The position numbers and the translations under genes were made by a program. The notes beneath the pieces were generated by a model. The model worked only from the letters and a program-made list of their open reading frames with translations, searched no databases and was not told the origin of the DNA. A stretch of 64,000 nucleotides of DNA, taken from Mauremys mutica (taxonomy: Eukaryota; Chordata; Testudines; Geoemydidae). Shown here one piece after another: positions 48,684-62,929 of the stretch (positions are counted from its first letter, which is position 1; each line of letters begins with the position of its first letter). Location: positions 4,629,733-4,693,732 of the forward strand of contig NC_059094.1 of the NCBI RefSeq assembly GCF_020497125.1, read 5' to 3'.

Positions 48684-48792
48684 TGTCTACACCACAATTA
48701 AACAGTCCCTTAGCCCGAGCCCCGTGAGCTGGAGCCAGCTGGCACGGGCCAACCGCAGGCGTCTAACTGCAAGACACACCAGAGAGCTGGCC
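48684..48792. repeat. Half of a palindromic Harbinger-type MITE
   Basis: 'gtctacaccacaattaaaca' and 'ccttagcccgagccccgtga' followed by 'ccagctggcacgggccaacc' match, in reverse complement, the left half of the MITE at 57880-58010 ('gcaattaaaaacctgtggcc', 'ggcccatgccagctgactca'). It lies 46 bp from the SCMH1 exon 48838-48926, on its downstream side. Confidence 0.7.
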
Positions 48793-48837
48793 TGGGTGTC
48801 CTGTGCCAAGGGGAGCCCTTTGCACACAATACGATAC

Positions 48838-48926
48838 CTTGTGAAAAATCCGGAGAGGAGCCATCTCTGCTCCATTCAGAGTTTTCAGGAGGAACATGGG
48901 CCAAGAGGAGGCATTCAGCCGAAAAC
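48838..48926 (-). CDS. SCMH1: SCMH1 coding exon, MBT1 to MBT2 junction
   Basis: This 89-nt exon encodes GFRLNASSWPMFLLKTLNGA then EMAPLRIFHK. The first Gly codon is shared with the upstream exon. The acceptor is TTCTGCAG|GTTTTC and the donor CACAAG|GTATCG, and it ends on a codon boundary. The segment closes MBT1 and leads into the MBT2 arm. The upstream intron is about 7.1 kb and holds CR1 and MITE insertions. The downstream intron is 1.2 kb. The donor is acceptable but not optimal at positions +4 to +6. The frame is clean, and the residue string matches what I know of vertebrate SCMH1. Confidence 0.9.
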
Positions 48927-49547
48927 CTGCAGAACAGATGCAGAGATGGAGACTATTAAATATTGGTGGGGCCCATTGGGTGAGGCAGCACCAGGTTGCT
49001 CTGATGAACACTTTGCATGTCACACCCTCTCCACACTATTCATCCAGCCTCAGCCTTCATGCACCTTAAGCTCCCCCAGCATTTTCCTCTGAACACGGGA
49101 AAGCTAGGAATGGCCCTTTATGCAGACTTCCCCACTTGGAAACAATCAGACATGGCTGCGATTTTATTCACTGCAATAAAAGCCCCTGCCCTGGCCCTGC
49201 TCACAAAGCACTTTGCATGGAATTAGTGTTTGCATATGGCAGTCAACTGGGTGCAGAGAAGATATCAATGCGCATGGACAGGGTCAGGCCCATGACGTTA
49301 TCCCTGGTGCATACATCCGTCCTATGGAGGCCAGCAGCTTCCTTGCTGACCTTTCACCCACACAGAGGTGAGTCGCAAGCAGCTAAGATACAGGCATAGG
49401 TAGGAGCTGGGCTGGGCAAGATGGTGATAGCAATTGGTACCAATACCATACTGGGCACCTGGGTATCAGGAATGCCCATGGAAGTACCAGGAAGGGGCTT
49501 CTAGGGAGCAGAGGGGTATGCTGAGGAGAAAGAGGGTTTCCATGTGT
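48927..49547. other. SCMH1 intron, nothing recognised
   Basis: No feature supported between the exon and the hAT MITE. Confidence 0.5.
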
Positions 49548-49557
49548 TACTGATGAG

Positions 49558-49891
49558 CATAGGCACCAACTCTGTGGGTGCTTGGTGCTGGAGCACCCGC
49601 AGGGTAAACATTGGCAGGCCCCCTATCAGCATTGGCCCTGCTGATCAGCACCTCCCCTTCCCTCCCGCTCATCGCGATCAGCTGTTCCACGGCATGCAGG
49701 AGATGCAGGAGGCTCGCGGGGGGGTGGGTGGAGGAGCAAGAACGCAGCGCACTCGGGGGAGGGGGCAGAACGGGGTGGGAAGAGGCGGAGTGGGGGTCAG
49801 AAAAGTGGAGTGGGGTGGGGCCACCATTGGGGTAAAGCCGGGGGTCGAGCACCCGCCCCCCCACCCGGTACATTGAATGTTGGCGCCTGTA
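49558..49891. mobile_element. hAT MITE with target duplication
   Basis: The ends are CATAGGCACCAAC and, reverse-complemented, TACAGGCGCCAAC. A 10-bp identical direct repeat TACTGATGAG lies at 49548-49557 and 49890-49899, of which 8 bp is the expected hAT duplication. The interior is G-rich (49710-49850) with no coding capacity. Confidence 0.82.
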
Positions 49892-50575
49892 CTGATGAGT
49901 TCCTCATTACAGGGATCTGTACCCGAGAAGCTAAACTATTAGCAAGTATGAAAATGCATCATGTCTGAACAGCAATGCCAGCGACCATTGCTTCCCACCC
50001 CACACGTGCCAGCACCACATGGGGGAAAGGAAGGGAACTACGAGGCTTGGGGTTGACATTACTGATCCCGGAAAGGCCAGGCTCTCAGTCCTATTTGGGA
50101 GAGTACAGAAACAAAGACAAAAAGGAATAAAAGAACAAAGGAGAAGAGAGAAAATGGAGGTTACAGAAATTGTGCTCGGATACGGTGTGAGGGAGCACCC
50201 CTCTGCTAGCCCATTGCCGTGGGCGTTCCGCCAAGGCAAAGTGGGAAGCCCTGGGGGGGCCGGGGGGGAGGGAAGCTGGCAGCTACAGGAAGTGCAGACC
50301 CTGAAAGCAGGCTCACAAGAGGAGTCCAGTGCCAGTGCCTTGGCTTGACAGCCTGGCACCTCAGCTCCAAAGGGTCAGTTTCTGATGCTTAGCAAGGGGC
50401 TGCCCTTTAAATCCATAGAGCATTTCAAAGTTAACCCCAGGGCTGGACTTCCACGGACAGTTCCCTGGGAACTGCAGCGGTGATGACTACCAGGGGAAGT
50501 TCTGCCGTTGTAGACAGGGCCTGAATGTCAGAGATGTCCCAATGAGCTAAGTCAAAGCTGGCATTTTATCTCCGC

Positions 50576-50845
50576 CAGGGTTCTCAAACTTCATTGCATC
50601 GTGACCCCCCGTCTAACCAAACAAATGACTATACACCACCAGGAGAGCACAGCCTGAGCCCACCTGAGCCCTGCCGCTCACAGGGGGAGGGGGGCGGGGG
50701 ACAAAGCCTAAGCCCAAGCCCTGCCTCCCCGGGGCGAAGTCCTTGCTCTTTGGGGCCCAGCAAGTCTAACATTAGCCCTGGCAACCCCGTTAAAATGGGA
50801 TCGCGATCCACTTTGGGGTCCCGACCCACAGTTTGAAAACCGCTG
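50576..50845. mobile_element. hAT MITE, imperfect TSD
   Basis: The ends are CAGGGTTCTCAAACTTC and, reverse-complemented, CAGCGGTTTTCAAACTG. Flanks ATCTCCGC (50568-50575) and ATCTACAC (50846-50853) match at 6 of 8 positions, consistent with an older hAT duplication. The interior is C/G-rich, without coding capacity. Confidence 0.75.
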
Positions 50846-50853
50846 ATCTACAC

Positions 50854-52526
50854 AGTTCTGTCATGGAACCCTGGAAACAGGGCATGAAAACCAGCTGGTC
50901 AGGTAAGCTTGGGAAAGGGGAGAACCTCCCACCAGCCTCAAGTTCACCAGCAAGCAGCCGCTTCGATTCATGCTACCAAGAAACAACAGCTGAACAATGG
51001 AGCTTCAGTAGGCAGGAAAGACACCAAGTGAGAGACTTGGCATTTAGTGCCACATACACATGCCAGGCTTTGGTGCTCTGTGGAGAGGGAACAGAGGGCC
51101 AGCAGCTCAGGAGTGTGGTTTGTTACCTGTACTTGGGCTATGAGAGATCAGCAGATAAGGGGATGACTATCTACCACCTCTTGCCCCCAACCCTGCCTCT
51201 ATGACAGATCACAAGAGTAACCAGCTCAGTGACAGGGACTGTCCCATCAGAACCCAGCATGATAGACCCTCCACATCCAGTTCAAACTACCTACCACCTA
51301 CAGAACCACATGAGATGTGCTGGAAGTCTGTGATGTGATTACTCTTATTGCCCTCTAGTGGCAGACCGAGGAATAGCACAAACACTTCTGTCGTCAGGCC
51401 CAAAACAGATCCTTGGGCTTTATATGCAAAATATGCACGTGGGCATGTCCAGGTAACGGCACACGCACAAGATTCAGCTGCCCCTATTGAGTGGCCATCT
51501 TATCTCAGGCTGCCTACTGTGAGCAGGCAACAGCAGATGTTATGGGCACAATGCTGGTACTTCATTTATTAAAAACGAGGCTCAATCAAACGTTGACAGA
51601 CATGGCAGATCTGACTCGCCTGTCAGTGGGAGAGGTACAATGCATCAGAAATGATCAGCTTGCTCATGGCAGGAAGATCCATAGAGGCCAGACTCCAATT
51701 TGTTATGAAGCATTTGGAGGAAGTGGGCTGCCTCTCAACCTCACCCTCCGAGTCTCCATCTCTGCAGGCAGGTTTTAGCAGCTATGGCCCATTGGAAATG
51801 ACAAGGCAACAAGACCCATGGGGTCCAGCCAGTAAGCCAGACCCGGGCCTCTACACTGTGTGCTCCAAAGCTTCAGTTTGGGACTACTTCAACAGCCAAA
51901 GGAACCTTCTTTCTCACAGACGAGGTTCTCCAAAACTGATTCATTCTGGCCTCACTAGAGATGTGCAGGAAGTAACTCCATACAGGGTTTCTGCCTCAGC
52001 TGAGTGAAGTGAAAAAAGGTGGCTATGATCAAAGGACTGAGATTTCTCATACCTGTGTCTTCTGCACTGAACTGGGTTAGGGACTCACAGGGCCAGATCC
52101 TCAGCAGACACACATCAGTGTGGTCTAGGGAACCCACAGTCACGGCATCCTGCGCTGGCAGTGATCTAGGACTCTCATACCCTCACGTGGTAAGGTGTGT
52201 GGCTTCCATCCCACACCTCTCCTTTCCCTGCCAAGATCCCTCTTCTTTTGCTCCCCATTCCCAAGTCCCGGCTAGCTGGCAGCCTAGACAGTATGTCCAC
52301 CTGACCCTCCAGAGGGTGCTTTAGGGGAAATGGTCTCCACTGCACAGTCTCATAGCCTGGTACACTTCTATAGGGACGTGCTAAGTGGACAGGTTCTTTA
52401 TAGAAACATCTCATGGGGACCTGGGAGCTGAATGACAGCATCACGTTAATTGGGACAGAGTCAGCATCAGTTTGGCTCACCGGAGACCCATTTGGCCACT
52501 GCCAAGGAGTGAAGCGGTGTTTAACT
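50854..52526. other. SCMH1 intron, nothing recognised
   Basis: A 1.7-kb stretch in the 7.1-kb intron with no supported feature. Confidence 0.5.
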
Positions 52527-53862
52527 GAGAGATATCTTTGAAAAATCATGGCGATCGAGGGAGGTCCCGGATGACTGGAAAAAAGCTAATGTAGTGCCCA
52601 TCTTTAAAAAAGGGAAGAAAGAAGATCCAGGGAACTACAGGCCAGTCAGTCTCACATCAGTTCCTGGAAAAATCATGGAACAGGTCCTCAAGGAAACAAT
52701 TCTGAACCACTTAAAGGAGGGGAAAGTGATCAGGAACAGTCAGCATGGATTCCCAAGGGCAAATCATGCCTGACTAACCTAATTGCCTTCTATGATGAGA
52801 TAACCGGCTCTGTGGATGAGGGGAAAGCAGTGATTGTGCTATTTCTGGACTTTAGCAAAGCTTTTGATACAGTCTCCCACAGTATTCTTGCCAGCAAGTT
52901 AAAGAAGTATGGGCTGGATGAATGGACGGTAAGGTGGATACAAACTGGCTAGATGGTCGGGCTCAACGGGTCGTGATCAATGGTTCCATGTCTAGTTGGC
53001 AGCCGGTATCAAGTGGAGTGCTCCAAGGGTCGGTGCTGGGGCCGGTTTTGTTCAATATCTTCATTAACGATCTGGAGGATGGTGTGGACTGCACCCTTAG
53101 CAAGTTTGCAGATGACACTAAACTGGGAGGAGTGGTTGATATGCTGGAGGGTAGGGCTAGGATACAGAGGGACCTACACAAATTAGAGGATTGGGCCAAA
53201 AGAAATATGATGAGGTTCAACAAGGACAAGTGCAGAGTCCTGCCCTTGTTGCCAAGAAGGCTAATGGCATTTTGGGTTGTATAAGTAGGGGCATTTCCAG
53301 CAGATCGAGGGATGTGATCATTCCCCTCTATTCAGCACTGGTGAGGCCTCATTTGGAGTAGTGTGTTCAGTTTTGGGCCCCACACTACAAGAAGGATGTG
53401 GATAAATTGGAGAGAGTCCAGCGGAGGGCAACAAAAATGATTAGGGGGCTGGAGCACATGACTTATGAGGAGAGGCTGAGGGAACTGGGATTGTTTAACC
53501 TGCAGAAGAGAAGAATGAGGGGGGATTTGATAGCTGCTTTCAACTACCTGAAAGGGGGTTCCAAAGAGGATGGATCTAGACTGTTCTCAGTGGTAGAAGA
53601 TGACAGAATAAGGAGTAATGGTCTCAAGTTGCAGAGGGGGAGGTTTACGTTGGACGTTAGGAAAAACTTTTTCACTAGTAGGGTGGTGAAGAACTGGAAT
53701 GGGTTACCTAGGGAGGTGGTGGAATCTCCTTCCTTAGAGGTTTTTAAGGTCAGGCTTGACAAAGCCCTGGCTGGGATGATTTAGTTGGGTTTGGTCCTGC
53801 TTTGAGCAGGGGGTTGGACTAGATACCTCCTGAGGTCCCTTCCAACCCTGAGATTCTATGAT
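52527..53862 (+). mobile_element. Young CR1 LINE copy, RT domain to 3' end
   Basis: It begins in ORF2 at 'tatctttgaaaaatcatggc' ([20 protein letters not shown]). It runs through the reverse-transcriptase core (FLDFSKAFDT near 52850; [20 protein letters not shown] near 53030) and the catalytic FADD at 53105-53116, then the C-terminal frame 53398-53781. The tail is canonical and ends GAGATTCTATGAT. A deletion of about 120 bp at about 53241 and a few frameshifts inactivate it. It is otherwise close to the copies at 22434 and 62930, suggesting a recently active subfamily. It is 5'-truncated. Confidence 0.95.
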
Positions 53863-54328
53863 AAGAAATGGCGAATTCCAATATCCAGGCCATTTATATA
53901 ACTGTAGCCGAATAAAGTTTTAAAAAAACCCGATGAAATGCTGTGTCTGTCACTTTCATTCAAGGCAGGACTGAGAGTTATTTGAAGCAGATGTATTTTT
54001 TTCCTTTAAACGGCCTCAAACTGGGTTAGTCTGCTGCCCAGCAGGGAGTCCTAATTAAGAGGAGTGGAGTAATTTAAACCCATCCAGCTGGTGCTCCAGC
54101 CAGCGTCTACACTTGATACCCAATTCTCTGTGCTGGCCCTTAGTACATGGGCACAAGTATGCCTGGATGGCTGGAAAGTAAATGTAAAGTGCTGTGGGTT
54201 AAGGAGCAATGACTGAGCTGGACTCTCATACTTTACCTTGATTATTCTCTACATTACAACTGAAAGGGTCCAATAAGGCACCCTCCATCCTATGGCTCAT
54301 GACCATGCTCTGGACACGATGGAAGGGA
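53863..54328. other. SCMH1 intron, nothing recognised
   Basis: No supported feature. An AATAAAGTTTTAAAAAAA string at about 53912-53930 is discussed under rejected items. Confidence 0.5.
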
Positions 54329-54610
54329 GGCCTGGTCTACACTAGGGGGTGGGAATCCATCTAAGTTACGCAACTTCAGCTATGTGAATAACGTAGCTGA
54401 AGTCGACGTATTTAGATCTACTTACCGTGGTGTCTTCACTGCGGTAAGTCGACGGCTGACGCTCTCCTGTCGACTCTGCCTGCGCCTCTCGCCCTGGTGG
54501 AGGTCCAGAGTCCACGAGAGAGCGCTCAGTGGTCGATTTATCGCGTCTAGACTAGACCCCTGCTGGATCAATCACTGCCCGTTGATCCAGTGGGTAATGT
54601 AGACAAGCCC
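54329..54610. mobile_element. Harbinger-type MITE
   Basis: The ends are GGCCTGGTCTACACTAGG and, reverse-complemented, GGGCTTGTCTACATTACC. Internal symmetric pieces such as 'tacgcaacttcagctatgtg' / 'aacgtagctgaagtcgac' and 'ggtaagtcgac' are present. About 280 bp, non-coding. The left end resembles the end of the element at 22906. No clear target duplication was found. Confidence 0.78.
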
Positions 54611-57251
<2,641 letters not shown>

Positions 57252-57322
57252 CTGCTTGAAGCAATGGGCAGGAGCTGGGATGGCACATGTTTCTTTCAGG
57301 TATTTATCCCAGGTGAAGTGAC
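57252..57322 (-). CDS. SCMH1: SCMH1 coding exon, start of MBT repeat 1
   Basis: This is the most upstream SCMH1 exon visible (71 nt). It encodes HFTWDKYLKETCAIPAPAHC then FKQ, the opening of the first MBT repeat of Scm-family Polycomb proteins. The acceptor reads CTTTGCAG|GTCAC and the donor CAG|GTAATT on the minus strand. The exon enters with two bases that finish a codon begun in an exon outside the window, so the start codon is not here. SCMH1 is a nuclear Polycomb-group protein that associates with PRC1. MBT repeats are chromatin-reading modules of the Tudor 'royal' family. I chose SCMH1 over the paralogue SCML2 from recalled similarity across all exons, not from an alignment. Confidence 0.88.
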
Positions 57323-57875
57323 CTGCAAAGAGGGGGGAAAAGGGGATTAAAATGGGACCCTAGAAAACAGCAAAAAGCTCAGGAAAGCAGCCACCCAGGG
57401 CTCCTTACACCATTATTGCCAGATCTCTACCCGAGAGATGAGAAGAACTGGCTTGTATTGGCCTGCCCAATGCACCACCCAAATCCTGGATTTCCAGGCT
57501 GGAGTGGGGAGGTGTTAGCACTGCGTTGGGTACAAACTGCTTTTCTCCCCAATCTCACAAACCCATAGGCTGCATGATGATGTAAGCTGCCAGAGGAGAA
57601 AGCAGAGTTTCCCAGCGAATTGCTCCTTCAGGCGATACATTAAACACGCTGCTCAGTTTTGGAATCAAGAACAAGTCACTGAAGGATGAGATCTCAATCA
57701 CCCCCAAGTTAAGAGCAAAGCCTGATCCTCTATTGACTTTATGGCTTCTGCCTTAGCCAGGGCTCTTTTTCCTCTTAAAAAACCAAACCCATCTGGGCAG
57801 GAATCATCCAGTTTGTAGTAGCTGATTAGTGGACTGGTCAGCAATAAATCACCTCTCCTGGACAGTTAGTTTGTA
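57323..57875. other. SCMH1 intron upstream of first visible exon
   Basis: No upstream coding exon or promoter was recognised. Confidence 0.5.
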
Positions 57876-58345
57876 GCGTAGGGTCTGTCTACACTGCAAT
57901 TAAAAACCTGTGGCCGGCCCATGCCAGCTGACTCAGGCTCACGGAGCTCGGGCTAAGGGGCTGTTTAACTGCACTGCTGATGTTCGGGCTTGAGCTGGAG
58001 CCAGGGTCTCGGACTGCAGCCTGAATGTCTATAGGGCAGTTAAACAGCCCCATGGCTGTGACGTGCGCAGTGTAAACACGCTTTATCGCCAGGGGAAGAG
58101 CTCTCCTGGCGATAACCAACCCCCCCCCCCCCCCAAACGAGGGGTGAGAGCTTTATCACCAGGAGTGCAGCTCCCAGCGATAAAGCACTGTCTATACTGG
58201 CGCTTTTCAGCACTAAAACGTTTGTCACTCGGGGGTGTTTTTTCACACACCTGAATGACTAAAGTTTTAGCACTGAAAGTGGCAGTGCAGACACAGGCTA
58301 AGTGAGTGTCTAATCGCAGCCCAGACATACCCTCCAGGCAGGGAT
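57876..58345. mobile_element. Two Harbinger-like MITEs, one apparently inside the other
   Basis: The outer unit starts 'gggtctgtctacactgcaat' at about 57880 and is broadly palindromic ('ggggctgtttaactgcactg' against 'gggcagttaaacagcccc'). From about 58060 a second unit reads 'aacacgctttatcgccaggg', then 'gagctctcctggcgataacc', a C homopolymer at 58122-58135, 'ttatcaccaggagtgcagct' and 'gcgcttttcagcactaaaac' with its inverted partner 'gttttagcactgaaagtggc', ending 'agtgcagacacaggc'. Both are non-coding. Boundaries are approximate. Confidence 0.7.
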
Positions 58346-59165
58346 TTACAGAGGAGATCCTATTCAATGCAAAGGCTCCTTCAGCTGGAAACCGCCACTA
58401 GGGGAAGGGCTGAGCACATTTTATCACTGTCTGCCCTGCTCTTCAAAGGTACATGGAGGGCCAGGGAAAGTGTTACACTTCCCAAGAAGACTTCTTATTA
58501 AATGAGGAATTTACTGAAGTGGCCCAAGCAGATCAAGACTCCTGCCACTTAGACTGAGCAGATGAGAAAAGATCTTTTACAAGAGCCTGCATGACATTAG
58601 CTTCTATTAATCCAAACAGCACCCAAGAGACCTCTATTTTCAAATCATCACAAGAGCACCAGTGGCAGAACAATTATAGAGTCAATTACAGTTCTCATTA
58701 TGCACATCAGGTTTTTAATCAGCTTATTATTTGATATAAAAGCTTTATTAAGGAGCAAATACAAGGTGCTGTGATTAAGCACCCAAAGGTCTGGAAATGC
58801 AAAAGTTAATGTTATACACACAACCTTCACTCTGCCCCATGTGTATATGCAGGAAGAACAACAACAGAGTCTGTGAGGACATGATCACTTACTATCTCTC
58901 AAATACATCAGAAACACCATTCGTCTATAATCTTACATGCACACTAGTAGAGCACACATTTTTTTATTCTTTTACACTGTACTTAAACTTGTTTCATTGC
59001 TATAATGGCCCAGTATATTTCTGTTGACAGATTGTTAATGTAAGCGCTCCTCTCTCTAAGACATGTATTTTAAGCAGTTAGTCAGCACCCATTGTCTCTT
59101 CAAATATCATGGCCTCCCATAGCTGCAATCCCGAGGATGAAAGGCTTAACTGAAAAGCAAACTGA

Positions 59166-59330
59166 GGGCTGGTTTACACACAAAAGTTGTCCCAGTTTAA
59201 CTAAAGCTGTGATTTTAAACTGGTTTAGTTAAACAAGTGCAACTTTGTGAGTGGACATTCTTACATATCATACAAACTGAACCAGTATAAGCCAGGTTTA
59301 AACCAACCTGCACAGACACTAAGTGCCTAA
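59166..59330. repeat. Harbinger-type MITE fragment
   Basis: 'gggctggtttacacacaaaa' followed by 'agtttaactaaagctgtgat' and 'aaactggtttagttaaacaa' is like the left end of a MITE with GGGCTGGTCTACAC-type ends and TTTAACTAAA inner repeats. No matching right end was identified. Confidence 0.55.
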
Positions 59331-62071
59331 ATCCCTTTTGAAAAAGGGGCTGAGGTGCTTTTAAGATTTTTACCCAAAAAAGCTTTTATTTTTTACACTA
59401 TGGGAGAAGTGGGTTTATTTTCCTCCTCTCTCCTCTTATGCAACACCACTCAAAGCCTTTCTGCTCGAACTTTCTAAATGAATCCACCTTTTGGCAGAGA
59501 CCAGACCTACAAGATTCCAGACTGAACAGTGAATTTTGAAGAAAGCTGTGTGCCACTGAAAACAGTGCGTTAGGATGGAAACTTATGTAAGCTTAAACTC
59601 TAGTGTTCATTGCTGCCATCTCACTAGAACGTGAGCAGACATACGGCAGTGAAACAAAGACTCACAGTTCTCAAGGGGTCTTTTTGGTAACTATTTATTT
59701 TTAAAGAATTGAAGCAAAAAAGGGGGGCATAGAGGATTTCTCTGTTTAATGAAAACGGACTTTTTTTAAAAAGAAGAACAAGTGTGGCACACTTTGGGCC
59801 CCACAATCTTGTATTGGTAATTCCTTTATATACATACGCACCCATTTAATTACAGGACATTTCTTTTAAAAATCACTCCCTCGTAGACAATGAATGGCAC
59901 AGATAACTTACGATGAACTTTGGATGACTTACACTTGTGCATTCTACACAAATGCAATGTATTAGTAGCAGAAGTGATAAAAATTCCTAGACCTTTGTGT
60001 AATGCTTTTCATCCATAGATCTCAAAGGGCTTTACAAAGGTGGGCAAATACCATTACCCCATTTTACAGATTCCAAGTGGACTGACACGAGAGTTTTGTC
60101 AAGGAAGGGAAAGCAGTCAGTGATGCAGAACAGGGCAGGATATAGCCACAAGTTTTTTTGGCCAGGGAGTAGAGAACATATCCAGAGCTCTACACTGGGA
60201 AACAGAGCAAACAATTTAATACAGATATAATAGGCTTGGTCATCTTAACCTTGGCTTCTCTGGTCCCTCCCCAAATTGATCCAAACATGATTATTAACTT
60301 GCACATTCAATTCCAACTCTATCTGCACTGGAGCCTAGCACCTCTGGTGCACACTCTACAGAGAGCACAGGAGCCAGACGCCAAACCACCTTCTGATGAC
60401 ATCTTAAAGGAATGGTACAGTCATCGATTATAATACCACTGGGATCATCTAGTCCGAGCTCCCATATAACAAAGGCCAAATATTCTGTTTTCAGTATTCT
60501 GTTACTATTCGTACATTTTGCTAGCTTTAAATAAATCAGATATGATAGTGGGCTATGGATCATTCTGCCTCTAGGGCCCAGGTTGGTAGCAACTGAACAT
60601 TGCTGAATGGCTGTTCAGTGGGTTATACAAAATGAGTTGGTGGCTGTAGTCCAGTTCTTAGTGAGCTCTTCACTTCACATAAACTAGCATCTCAACTGGT
60701 GCTAATTGGGCCCCTTGCTGGCTGACTCAGCAGAGGAACCGAGGACTGAATAGACCATGAAAACCGAACTCTCTCACCCCTAAAAACATAAAGCAGTGAA
60801 GCATGTGGACAGAGTAGAGAGACAAAAGCTTGCCTTGTTGATGCCTGCTCTATGGGAAAAGAGTTTGGTCTCTAGCACTGTCTGGCATCTTTCCCTAGCA
60901 CTAAATTCACTTCTCATCAGACACCCCACCCCACCCCACCCCCACGCGCGCACACACAAATTTTGGCCAATATGCAGAGAGCATCACTCTTTCATGAACC
61001 GGAATGATCATACGTTCAAATAGGGTTTGTTCGGCAGAGTGAAATAAACCAGTATGCTTACAAAATAACAAAACCAGAAAATGATGTGAGGAACATGCCA
61101 TAATACAGAGTTACAGCTGGGACTTAAACACACAAGAGCCAAGAAGTTCAAAGCTACACCACCCCAAGTAACTTTGCCAGCATGAACATACTGTCACTCT
61201 TCTTTGCTCTAGGCAGTGCCTTGCTCCATGAGTATCCTCGATGAAGGTCTTAATCAGTGTGAGTAAAAGTGGGAGAATTGGGCCCTAGCCCACTTTAAAA
61301 AACCACTTACTAGAGAAAAACACTCTGTGTGCACAAGGGGTCAAGTTATGGGACTTGTGACCAATGTAAGTCTTAACTCCCTGACTTGCATTGGTTTAAA
61401 TTCACAACCATATGTTGTACTTAATGCAATTCTTTTGCCTGGAATTTGAATGAAGCTGGAGATTTTGTTTATGCGTTTAAATGAAATCTGTTTTGGGCTC
61501 CATTAGCATTTCAATCCTCAAGGGGTCATCACTCCTATTGAACATGATGTATGTGCATTTTGTGTCGCATCTGTGCAAGGAGAATTTGCCCTACCCAGAT
61601 CAAGGCATCCCATTAAAGTCTGCAGCCCATACGTGAGCCTGCTAAATAGTATCAGGGCTGCATACAAAAGCAGGACAGTCTATCCAGATTTGGTATAGAA
61701 AAATGACAATGCCAGTGTCTTCTCTGCTCGCAATTCCAATCACATTAGTGGCTTTCCAAAATGCAAGACTTCACCCGCCCAAGCAGCCAGGCTCTCATTC
61801 TTTGATGACAGCAGAATTTCTACAGATCCTACTTTACTGTAATTTCCAAGGGTTCTCGCTAACACAGAGCTGTTAATCTAGGTTACACATTCACCACAAG
61901 TACCAGTGGAACTCAGTGCACTCCACTTTCTTGCCCTGCCACATACAGAATAAGAATTCTCTCAGGATTAATGGGTTTAGAACAGTATGTGCTACCACTC
62001 CCTTGTCCTAAGAGGTGCCTTGGTCCAGTTTTAACTCTGCCAGGAACCATTTTCACATTGTGTTTAGGACC
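59331..62071. other. Intron with one old MIR/L3-like piece
   Basis: About 60004-60070 has 'tgcttttcatccatagatct', 'caaagggctttacaaaggtg' and 'accattaccccattttacag', an old amniote MIR/L3-type fragment. A C/A-rich simple run lies at 60925-60958. Nothing else could be supported. Confidence 0.5.
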
Positions 62072-62850
62072 CTGTGTCACAGAGCCATGAGTCTGGTGCT
62101 CTCGTGCAGCTCTGGAACAGACCCTGGGAGGAACACCTTCAATGTGTTAACCCCCTTAGGATCATACTCTCACTGGGGTAAGTTCCTTGGCTTTACCGCC
62201 TCCTGGGACCAAGCCTTGGAGCCTTCAACACCCCTGCTGCACACCGTAAGTTCCCCTCAGTGAGTCCACCTGAATTGGGCACCTGGGAAGACTTACCCAT
62301 CCAAAGGGAGCAATGCACCCCCCAACTCTTGACTCTGAGCCAGCAGTGTAAAAGCAGAAGGTTTACCAGACGTCTGGAACACAGCATAGAAAGTCCTTGG
62401 TTATCACAGAAAACAAAATTACAGCCTGGTCCATCTGGGTCAGTTTGGAGCCCAGAGCTCTCTTACCACCCTTTTAGTCTCAGTCCAGAAGAGTGAGCCC
62501 TGCTTCCAGCAGCCCACACGTAATGAGCCCCACAGGGGCCCCTCCTCTGCCCTTTGTTCTGGTTTCCAATACAAAAATGGTCACCATGCTCTTTGTTCTC
62601 CAGCTGGTCAAAACTGGTTGGCTTTCTGCAGCGGGTGGGCTCCCCTAGTCGTTAGTTGCTAGGTACCAACTGGCTGGGCCATTGTCTGGGGCCAACGCCC
62701 AGACAGCTACATGCCAGTCACATCTGGATTTCTAGGTCTCTGCAATGAGCAAACAGCCTTTTCTCCCCACCTAGTTAACCACACAGCACATAGGAGAAAC
62801 TGAGGCACACACAGTAGTCATACAAAGTATTATGAAAAATTCCTGTTTTG
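62072..62850. repeat. Possible solo LTR-like repeat
   Basis: A block begins TGTCACAGAGCC and ends about TTTTGTCACA. TG...CA ends and a length of about 780 bp would fit a solo LTR, and the wording is familiar from turtle intergenic sequence. No target duplication, poly(A) signal or internal retroviral coding was found, so the call is weak. Confidence 0.3.
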
Positions 62851-62929
62851 TCACACTTTCTCACCCAGAAAGCAGCTGTATCTACACTGTCACAGCCAAG
62901 TGTGGAGGCCTCGTGTGGAGCTTTATGGG

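Noticed and set aside
53905..53935. AATAAAG followed by an A run, as the 3' end of a processed gene copy
   Set aside because: The A run is only seven bases, no upstream coding similarity is seen, and no flanking duplication was found.
62072..62850. Retroviral coding sequence next to the LTR-like block
   Set aside because: No gag, pol or env similarity was recognised on either strand. Only a possible solo LTR remains, at low confidence.
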